64,000 nucleotides of DNA. Origin: Bacillota bacterium. GTDB taxonomy: Bacteria; Bacillota; Clostridia; Acetivibrionales; DTU013. The stretch spans positions 1 through 64,000 of the forward strand of contig JAEZRE010000002.1 in NCBI GenBank assembly GCA_023412915.1, given 5' to 3'. Below the pieces are notes generated by a model that searched no databases, was not told where the DNA came from, and saw only the letters and a list, made by a program, of their open reading frames with translations. This document shows, in pieces, positions 27,101-34,417 of this stretch (within the stretch, counting starts at the first letter, position 1; each line of letters starts with the position of its first letter). Both the position numbers and the translations under genes were made by a program.

Positions 27101-27709
27101 TATGGCGGAGTAGACCATGTACTGGCCTCGGGCGACGACGTCAATCTGTTTGTCATGGACACGGAGATATATTCCAATACGGGAGGCCAGTCTTCGAAAT
27201 CCACCCCTACAGCTGCTGTGGCGAAATTTGCGGCTGCCGGCAAAAAGACCCGCAAGAAGGATCTCGGAATGATGGCGATGAGCTACGGCTATGTATATGT
27301 AGCGCAAATCGCAATGGGAGCCAATATGAACCAGGCCATAAAGGCCATAGCGGAAGCCGAAGCCTACAAAGGCCCGTCGCTTGTCATAGCCTATGCCCCC
27401 TGCATATCGCACGGCATCAAATCAGGCATGGGCACGAGTATTTCAGAAGAGCGCAAAGCCGTCGATTCGGGTTACTGGCATCTTTACCGCTACAATCCCG
27501 ATCTGCGCACCGCCGGAAAGAATCCTTTCCAGCTCGAGTCCAAGGAGCCGGAGAGGCCGTATAAAGATTTCCTCAAGGGCGAAGTGCGCTACACGCAGTT
27601 GCTGAACGTATTTCCCGAGATAGCTGAAAGGATGTTCGACGAGGCTGAAAAGAATGCGCACGACAGGTATGATACCTACAAGCGCATGGCAGAGCAGAAA
27701 TACGAGTGA
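24188..27709 (+). CDS. nifJ: Pyruvate:ferredoxin (flavodoxin) oxidoreductase, single chain
   Basis: 1173 residues, full length for the homodimeric enzyme. Domains in order are the pyruvate-binding part (IFPITPSSTMAE), the gamma-type part (FWGLGSDGTVGANK), a ferredoxin part with CIQCGRCSYVCP (about residue 689) and CTGCGNCADVCP (about 745), and the thiamine diphosphate part with CPGCGETPY (about 812) and GDGWAYDIGYGG. It converts pyruvate and CoA to acetyl-CoA and CO2 while reducing ferredoxin, the central step of clostridial fermentation. AAAGGAG precedes the ATG. It stands alone between a divergent signalling operon and a terminator 21 bases downstream. Confidence 0.97.
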   Translation: MKMSSMDGNQAAAHASYAFTEVAAIFPITPSSTMAESVDEWSSHGKKNIFGQPVKVVEMQSEAGAAGAMHGSLQAGALTTTYTASQGLLLMIPNLYKMAGELLPGVLHVSARAIAAHALSIFGDHQDVMACRQTGAALLCSANVQEVMDLGCVAHLSAIKSRIPFIHFFDGFRTSHEIQKISAIEYDELAGIVDMNAVREFRNRALNPEHPVARGTAQNPDIYFQGRESSNPFYDAVPSIVEGCMKDMERITGRSYRLFDYYGASDAEFVIIAMGSVCDTVNEAVDYLNAKGLKTGSLRVRLYRPFSEKHLLDAIPKTARKLAVLDRTKEPGAPGEPLYLDVCKAFYSVSGQKPLIIGGRYGLGSKDTRPSQIISVFENLKADSPKDHFTIGIVDDITNTSLPEGEIIETTPPGTISCKFWGLGSDGTVGANKSAIKIIGDNTNLYVQAYFSYDSKKSGGTTVSHLRFGPKPISSPYLVYNADYIACHNKSFIFNYEILKGLKNKGVFVLNCPWDMSDLELNLPASLKRYIAKNAIEFYTIDAIKIASEIGLGNRINMIMQTVFFKLANIIPVDDAIKYLKASIEKAYGKKGSNIVEMNYKAVDHSIEALRRVEVPDAWASAPDVAREPETVPDFVHRIQRPMARHEGDELPVSAFKGIEDGTHPLGTTAFEKRGIAVMLPEWQPENCIQCGRCSYVCPHATIRPFLLDDSEAGRAPADYVTLKAAGKGFEKYRFRIQVDSLDCTGCGNCADVCPTAVKALVMKPAEEQTDAQNLHWLFSTTLTYKDNLMDRKTLKGSQFAQPLLEFNGACPGCGETPYVKLITQLFGERMMIANATGCSSIWSASSPSIAYTTNHEGKGPAWANSLFEDNAEFGYGMYLGVRQIREKLADLMQQSLSQGLSPEIENAFRRWLETWDDGEASKAASAEVVRVLTNNTAGNKLLAEILEKKDYLSKKSFWIFGGDGWAYDIGYGGVDHVLASGDDVNLFVMDTEIYSNTGGQSSKSTPTAAVAKFAAAGKKTRKKDLGMMAMSYGYVYVAQIAMGANMNQAIKAIAEAEAYKGPSLVIAYAPCISHGIKSGMGTSISEERKAVDSGYWHLYRYNPDLRTAGKNPFQLESKEPERPYKDFLKGEVRYTQLLNVFPEIAERMFDEAEKNAHDRYDTYKRMAEQKYE

Positions 27710-27730
27710 GCCGGTAAACGAAAGAGAAGG

Positions 27731-27766
27731 AGAGCCCGGGGCGAGAACTTACGGGCTCTTTTTTTT
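27731..27766 (+). terminator. Intrinsic terminator after nifJ
   Basis: AGAGCCCG pairs with CGGGCTCT (27752-27759) over a 13-base loop and is followed by eight T residues. No T run follows on the other strand, so it acts only on the nifJ transcript. Confidence 0.9.
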
Positions 27767-27804
27767 GACTACCGCAAGCAAGTCCCCCGCAAGCCTTTCA
27801 CCGT

Positions 27805-28890
27805 TCAATAAATATATCCGAACTTCTCAGCCGCATAGCACATCGCTCTCAGGTTTTCAAACGCAGTGCCCGGGTTTATGCTTCCGGCCGTACACAATAT
27901 GAGGTGTTTTCCCAGGCCAGCCTGCGATATGTCCCTTCTTGCACATTCAACCACTTCTTCAGGTGTTCCGTATAGCAGGACCTTTGTCGGAGGTATTTGG
28001 CCGAACACAATGACATCAGGCATCTTCTGCAGGATTTGCGACGGGTCGATATACGGGTCGACATTAACCTGATTGACGCCCATTTCTCTTAGCGTATCAA
28101 GGTGATGCAGCATATGCGAGTCCGCGTGGTAGAACCTTGTGTCTTGCGAATTGGGCGCGTACAGGTCATATATGCTTTTTTCACGTTCCATCATAAAGTC
28201 GATATACAGCTGTGGAGACAGCATTCCGGCTACATCGCTGTAAAATGAGAAGCCTTGGCAGCTTTCATCGAACCCGGTTGCTTTCCTGAGCGCGGATATG
28301 TATTTCTTTGTCGTTTCAAGCCAGCAGTCCGCCAGTTTTTGGATCTGTTCCGGATCGGTCATTATCCAGGTCAGGAAGTTCGTTATGCCGCAGACCTGTC
28401 CCAGCATTGTAGCGCAGCCTTTCAGCGAATTTCCGTACCTTAGCTCGATTCCGTAACGCATCCTTATTCTTTCGCGCCATTCCAGGTATTTGGGCACAAG
28501 TCCCTGCTCAAGTATGTCGACCCTGTTCATTTTTTCTATCAGATAATCTATCTCTTCAGGTTCGTTGACAACCGGCCTCAATGTAGGCGTGGCTTTTGAC
28601 TCGCAATTCACCTGGCCGCCGTATACCGATGCGTCCATAACTACACCGAAATCAACGGCAGGGTATATCGTATAGTCGAGTTCCTTTTTTGTTGTTTCGC
28701 CGCACCTTAACCGTTGTTCCTGCTGATATTCGAAATCGGAATAGTATCTCGCATTATCAAGCTTAAGAAAATCGCATATCCAGTCGCCGTCAAGATGGAT
28801 GCTTACGGGCACTCGCGGTATTTTGCCGTTCAAGTCCGTACATTTCCTATTGACCTCCCAGAAGCCCTTCAAGTCTATATTGTATTCCAT
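27805..28890 (-). CDS. Uroporphyrinogen decarboxylase-family (UroD/MtaA-like) protein
   Basis: 361 residues from the ATG at 28890, with GAGGTATAT just before it; the longer frame to 28932 would overlap the previous gene. It shows the UroD-family TIM barrel: FYSDVAGMLSPQLYIDFM, RFYHADSHMLHHLDTLREMGVNQVN with the HxDS-like segment, and LCTAGSINPGT near the end. The porphyrin-binding N-terminal RPPxW/MRQAGR motif of HemE is absent, so it is not HemE. Relatives include corrinoid-dependent methyltransferases, but no corrinoid protein is encoded nearby. It is the last gene of the sugar-uptake locus, directly after GH2. Substrate unknown. Confidence 0.8.
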   Translation of the reverse strand: MEYNIDLKGFWEVNRKCTDLNGKIPRVPVSIHLDGDWICDFLKLDNARYYSDFEYQQEQRLRCGETTKKELDYTIYPAVDFGVVMDASVYGGQVNCESKATPTLRPVVNEPEEIDYLIEKMNRVDILEQGLVPKYLEWRERIRMRYGIELRYGNSLKGCATMLGQVCGITNFLTWIMTDPEQIQKLADCWLETTKKYISALRKATGFDESCQGFSFYSDVAGMLSPQLYIDFMMEREKSIYDLYAPNSQDTRFYHADSHMLHHLDTLREMGVNQVNVDPYIDPSQILQKMPDVIVFGQIPPTKVLLYGTPEEVVECARRDISQAGLGKHLILCTAGSINPGTAFENLRAMCYAAEKFGYIY

Positions 28891-28915
28891 ATATACCTCA
28901 GCTTTATTCGGCCGT

Positions 28916-30703
28916 TTATCCGATACCGCCATAGAATTCTTTCATAACAAAAAACGCGGGTTTCTTATAGTGCTTGTCAGCCGACAGCAGCCCCTTGATA
29001 TTGTAATAATCCTGCAGGTAATGCAGCCTTCTCGGGCATCTGAAATCAAACAGTATCCACGGGCTTGTTCCCTTGACATATGGAATTTTGCCGATTACTT
29101 CAACCTGCTTTTTATAGATGGACACCTGACAGTCCTCGGTGCAAAGATCTTCAGCCGTTCCCCTTTCCCCGCTTCTGGCGTCGGCGCCAAATTCCGTAAT
29201 AACCACGGGCTTTTCCGGCCTGCTGTTTTCAAAGAGTAAGGCCAGCTTGGAAAAATCGGGCTCATACCAGCCGAAATACTCGTTTAACCCGATTATATCG
29301 AGGCAATCGGCCAATCTGTCCTCTATCCTGAGCTTGACATGATTTACGAGACAAGCCGCAGAAACCGGTCTGGAAGGGTCGATTTCCTTTGCTTTCGATG
29401 CCAGGGAGCTCATAAACCTAAACCTCGCGTCGGAATCCGCATTCTCGTTTCCAACCGACCAAATGATAACACTGGCCCTGTTCCTGTCTCTCCTGATCAA
29501 CTCGGACAACTGGTTTTCCGCATCTTTATAGGTTTCCGGGTTATCAAACTCTATAGCCCAATAAACGGGAACCTCCTCCCAAAGCATAATACCGACTTCA
29601 TCTGCGATCTTTGCGGCTTTTTCAGTATGAGGGTAGTGGGCCAGTCTCATATAGTTGCAGTTCATTTCCTTTGCCAGACGGAAATTCTCCCGGATTTCGT
29701 CATCTGTAATCGCTTTTCCGTTTATTACGCTCTCTTCATGCGCACAGATTCCTTTAAGGAATATTTTTTTGCCATTAAGGCAGATATCCGTTCCTTTTAC
29801 CCGGATTTCCCTGAAGCCGACCGTTTCAGTCAACTTATCTCCCGGGTATGATACCTGGGATGTATATAGTTTCGGGTTTTCAGGGTTCCAGAGTATTGGT
29901 TCGCAATCAAATTCAACCTCGCCGAAGCCTTCCTTGACTGGTATAGCTTTACTGATACCCAATTCGGGGATTTCAAGAAGAGCATTGCCATCTTTAACAA
30001 TACCGTCAATCCGGATAATTGCTTTAATTGTTTTTAAACCGCTGCCGGGCTTGAGATATATGTAAAAATCCTTGATAAAGGTCTCAGGAAGCCTTATCAG
30101 TTCAACCTCCCTGTAGATACCGCCGTAATTGAACCAGTCTGTATTTTCACAGGGTACGGACGTCCTTTTCCTTGTGTTGTTAGCTACTACAAGCAGTCTG
30201 TTGTCCCCCTGCAACATTCCGGTTACTTCAAAATAAAAAGGTGTGGAACCGCCTTTATGCATCCCGATATACTTTTTGTTCAAAAAGACCTTTGCGTCGT
30301 AGTTAACTGCACCGAACCTGATGAATACTCTCTTTTCTCCTTTGTTCACATACTTGAAGGTACGTGTATATACTGCGCTTCCTTCATACAGGAAGTACCT
30401 TTCCTTCAGCATATTCCAGCAGGAAGGTACCTTGATACTTTCCCATCGGTCAAAGCTATAGTCTACCGGGTAAGGCCTCCCAGCATCGTCAAAGTATTTC
30501 TCTTCGTACCATCTGGACCTCAGGCAGTTATCATACTGGTCTATGCCGAAGTTCCACAGACCGTCCAGCGATTCAACGTCACGGCCGCTTATATTCAGCA
30601 TATCATCACAGGTAGCCTGCCTTGACAGATATTCCCTTTCATATGTCGAGCTATGTATGTTCTCCGTATAATTGCCGGTCATGTCCATATCCTTGCTGCT
30701 CAT
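28916..30703 (-). CDS. Glycoside hydrolase family 2 (beta-glucuronidase-like)
   Basis: 595 residues. An N-terminal sugar-binding jelly roll (LDGLWNFGID, YRE-type strand NTDWFNYGGIYREV), an Ig-like middle and a TIM barrel follow in the usual order. The acid/base Glu is E420 in WSVGNEN and the nucleophile is E504 in VITEFGADA. NTDWFNYGGI and TEFG are nearer to beta-glucuronidases than to LacZ, but the final specificity cannot be read. It has no signal peptide, so it works on imported oligosaccharides or glycosides. An AAGGAG ribosome site precedes the ATG. A hairpin separates it from the upstream solute-binding gene. Confidence 0.88.
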   Translation of the reverse strand: MSSKDMDMTGNYTENIHSSTYEREYLSRQATCDDMLNISGRDVESLDGLWNFGIDQYDNCLRSRWYEEKYFDDAGRPYPVDYSFDRWESIKVPSCWNMLKERYFLYEGSAVYTRTFKYVNKGEKRVFIRFGAVNYDAKVFLNKKYIGMHKGGSTPFYFEVTGMLQGDNRLLVVANNTRKRTSVPCENTDWFNYGGIYREVELIRLPETFIKDFYIYLKPGSGLKTIKAIIRIDGIVKDGNALLEIPELGISKAIPVKEGFGEVEFDCEPILWNPENPKLYTSQVSYPGDKLTETVGFREIRVKGTDICLNGKKIFLKGICAHEESVINGKAITDDEIRENFRLAKEMNCNYMRLAHYPHTEKAAKIADEVGIMLWEEVPVYWAIEFDNPETYKDAENQLSELIRRDRNRASVIIWSVGNENADSDARFRFMSSLASKAKEIDPSRPVSAACLVNHVKLRIEDRLADCLDIIGLNEYFGWYEPDFSKLALLFENSRPEKPVVITEFGADARSGERGTAEDLCTEDCQVSIYKKQVEVIGKIPYVKGTSPWILFDFRCPRRLHYLQDYYNIKGLLSADKHYKKPAFFVMKEFYGGIG

Positions 30704-30747
30704 ACCCGATCTCCTTAGATTTTTTGTGTTGAATCATAAAAAGCATG

Positions 30748-30779
30748 CAAATAAGCATGGACTGCTCCATGCTTATTTG
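30748..30779 (-). terminator. Hairpin between solute-binding protein and GH2 genes
   Basis: A perfect 14-bp stem (CAAATAAGCATGGA and its complement) with a CTGC loop. On the minus strand it is followed by GCATGCTTTTTATG, a short T run. It could be a partial terminator or a 3' stabiliser that keeps expression of the solute-binding protein above that of the enzymes behind it. Confidence 0.65.
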
Positions 30780-30800
30780 TATGTACAGTTTTGAGGGTAT

Positions 30801-32363
30801 TTATTTATACTTTTTAATTATATCCGCCCCCTGCTTCTGCAGGTTTGCGATACATTGGTCAAGTGACTCTCCGCCTACCAGATATTTATCGCATTCGGCT
30901 ACGAACATGGTGTCAATCTCCGAATTATAGGGAGGCGCATACATAGGAGCATTGTTTACGAGTTTGGGATCGTTGAAGATCGCCAGGATAGCATTTATAT
31001 CATAGAGTTTGTACGGGTTGGTTCCAACGATCGACGGAAGCATGCTTCTCACGCTGACATTTCTCTCCGCAGTCAGTCCGCCTGCCCTTATGTGAGCGCC
31101 CTCGGAAGTGTAATATCTTATAAACTTGTATGCTTCATCGGGATTTTTGGCGTTAGTCGGAATGCTTACCATTTTCGTGTCGGAGAAGGTATAGCCCGGC
31201 ACCCCGCTGGAGCCCCATACAGGCAATGGAGCAAATGTAGTCTGGAAATCGTGAGGCCATTTTTCAGTATCCTTGATCTCCGCCAGCATCCATGAACCTG
31301 TCGGCACCATGGCGACCTTTTGATTGAAGAACTCATTCCTGTATGCAAGCTTTAAGGTCTTGATGTCCATCAACGATACGGAAGTCCTGTCTACATTCTC
31401 CATATCATATCTGAATTGTAACCAGCCCTTCAAATTCGGGTCATCGAAGTTGAGAGAACCGTCTTTTTTATAATATGCATTATCCAATTTCGTCGAATAA
31501 ACGCCCATCAGGTCATAGTTCTGCCAGGTGTGGAAATAAGAACCGTAAACCTTATCCTGTCCCTCTCCTCTTGTAAGCTTACGGGCATAATCCCTGTAGT
31601 CGTTCCAGGTCCAATTCTTGTTCGGCACGGACAGACCTGCCGCTTTAAGCATCGATTTGTTGATCATTACGAACCACGTCGTCACATCGATAGGAAGGGC
31701 ATAATATGAGTCCCCGATTTTCGAACTGACGGTGTAAAGTTTATCGTAATCCACACCCTCCTTTTGAAGGAAAGCGTTCAAAGGTTGATACAATTTCCTG
31801 TCGACCTTGCTTGTCATTTTCTGAACCGAGGATTCCATCATGCAGTCTATTTGTTCGCCCGACAGAAGCAGTAAATCAATTTTCTGAGTATACGCCACAT
31901 TGTCGTTTTCCACAGGATACTGGATGTCTACCTTGATATACGGGTTCTTTTCCTGGAACGCGTCGATGACAGCCTTGTTTTGATCCTTCAACGTTGCTTC
32001 CCATGTATAGAACTTTATTGTCTTTACTTTAATCGGCAAAACAGTTACTTTGCATTTTGCAAATATCTTTTTATTTGTAGTAAGTACGGTTATTGTAGCG
32101 GTCCCTTTTCCGACTGCTGTTATTTTGCCCGTTGAGTCCATAGTGGCAACATTCTTGTTATCCGTAGCAAAAGTTAAAAATCTCTGTGTTGTATTCTTCG
32201 GAGCAAGGGTAATTTTCAGCATTGCAGTTTGGCCAACTTCCAGCGTTATATTACTCTTGTCCAATGAAACACTTTTTACAGGAACTGTCGATATCGCCGC
32301 AGCCGGCATTGTAAAAACAAGTATAAACACGACGCTAAGTATTATTCCTATTGCCCTTTTCAT
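30801..32363 (-). CDS. Sugar ABC transporter solute-binding protein with N-terminal Ig-like (Big_2) domain
   Basis: 520 residues. A signal peptide (MKRAIGIILSVVFILVFTMPAAA) has no lipobox cysteine. Residues ~27-110 form a bacterial Ig-like domain (VSLDKSNITLEVGQTAML, ATMDSTGKITAVGKGTATITV). From about residue 113 it is a family 1 extracellular binding protein (KTIKFYTWEA, VDIQYPVEN, AGLSVPNKNWTWNDYRDYARKL, ending in VGGESLDQCIANLQKQGADIIKKY). In Gram-positive bacteria these are usually lipoproteins, so this one may be held by the Ig domain or by the signal sequence. It is encoded after the two permeases. AGGGAGG precedes the ATG. Confidence 0.9.
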   Translation of the reverse strand: MKRAIGIILSVVFILVFTMPAAAISTVPVKSVSLDKSNITLEVGQTAMLKITLAPKNTTQRFLTFATDNKNVATMDSTGKITAVGKGTATITVLTTNKKIFAKCKVTVLPIKVKTIKFYTWEATLKDQNKAVIDAFQEKNPYIKVDIQYPVENDNVAYTQKIDLLLLSGEQIDCMMESSVQKMTSKVDRKLYQPLNAFLQKEGVDYDKLYTVSSKIGDSYYALPIDVTTWFVMINKSMLKAAGLSVPNKNWTWNDYRDYARKLTRGEGQDKVYGSYFHTWQNYDLMGVYSTKLDNAYYKKDGSLNFDDPNLKGWLQFRYDMENVDRTSVSLMDIKTLKLAYRNEFFNQKVAMVPTGSWMLAEIKDTEKWPHDFQTTFAPLPVWGSSGVPGYTFSDTKMVSIPTNAKNPDEAYKFIRYYTSEGAHIRAGGLTAERNVSVRSMLPSIVGTNPYKLYDINAILAIFNDPKLVNNAPMYAPPYNSEIDTMFVAECDKYLVGGESLDQCIANLQKQGADIIKKYK

Positions 32364-32440
32364 AACAAACCTCCCTTTACATTTTGAGTTTAAGGACCCC
32401 AGTCTCGAAAATTACTATTTGGCAGACTCACCACTGGTCG

Positions 32441-32479
32441 TTATGAAGAATTTACTTCAACTTTATGTAAGCGGATCAT
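32441..32479 (-). CDS. Possible 12-residue peptide ORF in the permease/solute-binding gap
   Basis: ATG at 32479 is preceded by a perfect AGGAGG (32489-32494) with a nine-base gap and encodes MIRLHKVEVNSS before a TAA. It lies inside the 180-base gap between the second permease and the solute-binding protein gene, which has its own ribosome site. It could be a leader peptide, a remnant of a gene start, or chance. The rest of that gap holds no other recognisable feature. Confidence 0.3.
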   Translation of the reverse strand: MIRLHKVEVNSS

Positions 32480-32543
32480 AAATTCCAACCTCCTATACAG
32501 TTATCATTTACCGAGTTCCGGCTTATCAGCATCCGAACATGTA

Positions 32544-33395
32544 CTAGCCCTTGACAGCACCCATCGCCATTCCTTCCAGGATATACCTCTGCCCTATCAG
32601 AAACACGATAAGCAAAGGAATGATGGAACAAACCGCGGCTACCATTATCAATGAGTAAAAGGAATTGTATTCGGTCATGAATTTTGTCATACCCAGCTGG
32701 ATCGTATACAGCTTTTCGCTCTGTAAAAATACCAGCGGGTTCTGGAAATCATTCCAGGTCCAGACGAATTTCAACATCATTAATGTCACTAACGCAGGCT
32801 TTGTCATCGGCAGTATGATTTTTATAAAAGTTTTGACATGCCCTGCTCCATCGATTCTTGCGGATTCGGACAGGGAATCGGGTATTGACATCATGTACTG
32901 CTTTAGCAGGAACATCCCGTAAATACTGAATGAGCCAAGCAAAATCAGACCGCGATGGGTGTCAAACAGTGAAAGCCATTTGAATACCATAAATTTGGGG
33001 ACGATAGTAACCTGGTCAGGTATCATCATCATACTTAGGTAGATCAAAAACAAAGCATCCCTGAATTTGAACCTGATCTTTGAAAAAGCGTATGCCCCCA
33101 TCGCAGAAACAGTGACCTGTGCGATCGTAGTCAGGACGGTTACCTTTATGGAGTTGAAATAAAACAAAGGAAAACTATATCTGCCGCTCCATACCTCCAT
33201 ATAATTGTTTATGATATTCCACTTCCTGGGTATCCATTCCACGGGGAACTTGAATACATCAACTTCAACTTTGAAAGATGCGGATAACATCCACAAAAAG
33301 GGAAGTGTCATCGTTAAAGCTATCAAAGACAGCCCGATAGTCGCCAATATTTTTAAAATATTCTGTCTTGACATGGTTCCCGTCTTTTTAATCAT
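32544..33395 (-). CDS. Carbohydrate ABC transporter permease (MalG/AraQ type)
   Basis: 283 residues from the ATG at 33395, chosen because it has a GGTGGG ribosome site and overlaps the preceding stop by eight bases; the frame to 33419 is longer. Six membrane segments are visible, and the EAA loop reads ESARIDGAGHVKTFIKIILPMTKPALV, as in CUT1-family inner subunits. The C-terminus RYILEGMAMGAVKG is typical of this subunit. It pairs with the permease encoded just upstream and with the solute-binding protein downstream. No ATPase is encoded here, so a shared MsmX-like ATPase encoded elsewhere is expected. Confidence 0.93.
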   Translation of the reverse strand: MIKKTGTMSRQNILKILATIGLSLIALTMTLPFLWMLSASFKVEVDVFKFPVEWIPRKWNIINNYMEVWSGRYSFPLFYFNSIKVTVLTTIAQVTVSAMGAYAFSKIRFKFRDALFLIYLSMMMIPDQVTIVPKFMVFKWLSLFDTHRGLILLGSFSIYGMFLLKQYMMSIPDSLSESARIDGAGHVKTFIKIILPMTKPALVTLMMLKFVWTWNDFQNPLVFLQSEKLYTIQLGMTKFMTEYNSFYSLIMVAAVCSIIPLLIVFLIGQRYILEGMAMGAVKG

Positions 33396-34287
33396 AAGTG
33401 ACCCACCTTTTTTGGCCAATCCATTGTATTATAGTAACTATGAATATGATTACAAACATTGCCCAGGCAGCAGCGCTGGCCAATCCCATATCATAGAACT
33501 GGAACGCCTCACGGTATATGTAAAGGGCCAGCACCGTCGTAGAGGTCCCGGGACCGCCTTGCGTCAAAACCTGTACCTGGTCGAATACCTTGAAGGAATT
33601 TATAATACCCATGATAACAAGAAAAAACGTAGTAGGAGAAACCATAGGGACGGTAATTTTGAAAAACTTCGCAAGAGCACCGGCGCCATCGATGACCGCA
33701 GCTTCATACAAATCAGAGTTGATTGCGGTCAAGCCGGCCATATAGACAACAACGTTATATCCGAGGTTTTGCCAAATGTACATGCCTATCAATGCCGGAA
33801 GCGCCCAGTGTACGTCTGCAAGCCACTTGGGCAGATTCTGTATCCCCAGGCTCCTCAGGAACTGGTTAACCGGGCCGTAAGTGGGCTGTAAGACGATCGA
33901 CCACACTATGGCTACCGCCACGGCGCTTGATATGTACGGCAGAAAAAACATCACTCTCAGCGGATTTTTAAAATAAACCATTTTATTCAATATTACAGCA
34001 AGGACCAATGAAATGCTCACGCCCACAATAACAGTTGCGGCCGTGAATATAAGACTGTTTTTCATTGAATCGGTAAACCAGACGTCACTGAGTATCGTCT
34101 TGAAATTCTCTATCCCCACAAACTTTAAATCACTGAAGCCTGCTGACAGATTCCACTTGCTCAAACTCAGGAAAAGTGAAAACAATACCGGAAATAAAAA
34201 GAAAATAGCAAATCCAAGTAGACTTGGGAGGAGAAATAAATAGCCTGAAACATTTTCAATTAATGCCTGCTTTCCTTTTACCTTCAC
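33388..34287 (-). CDS. Carbohydrate ABC transporter permease (MalF/UgpA type)
   Basis: 299 residues with a GTG start preceded by AGAAGGG. Six membrane segments are seen, beginning at residues ~15-40 (LFLLPSLLGFAIFFLFPVLF). The EAA loop is YEAAVIDGAGALAKFFKITVPMVSP. The C-terminus is WAMFVIIFIVTIIQW. It is the first gene of the transporter part and is separated from the yesN gene by a strong bidirectional hairpin. It should form the CUT1-type sugar channel with the following permease. Confidence 0.93.
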   Translation of the reverse strand: MKVKGKQALIENVSGYLFLLPSLLGFAIFFLFPVLFSLFLSLSKWNLSAGFSDLKFVGIENFKTILSDVWFTDSMKNSLIFTAATVIVGVSISLVLAVILNKMVYFKNPLRVMFFLPYISSAVAVAIVWSIVLQPTYGPVNQFLRSLGIQNLPKWLADVHWALPALIGMYIWQNLGYNVVVYMAGLTAINSDLYEAAVIDGAGALAKFFKITVPMVSPTTFFLVIMGIINSFKVFDQVQVLTQGGPGTSTTVLALYIYREAFQFYDMGLASAAAWAMFVIIFIVTIIQWIGQKRWVTYD

Positions 34288-34364
34288 TGGATCAACCCTT
34301 CTTTTGAATATGAAAATTCAGATAATGAACTGATCTGTAAGAATATTCTAGCTTGCGGCATTAA

Positions 34365-34392
34365 AAAAAGTAATGCCCTTACATTACTTTTT
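34365..34392. terminator. Intrinsic terminator after yesN (bidirectional shape)
   Basis: A perfect 11-bp stem (AAAAAGTAATG and its complement) surrounds a six-base loop. Both ends are A/T runs, so it can act in either direction. It separates the two-component genes from the transporter operon, which then needs its own promoter within 34288-34364. Confidence 0.85.
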
Positions 34393-34417
34393 ATTTACCT
34401 TTCGTTACATGGCCGGG

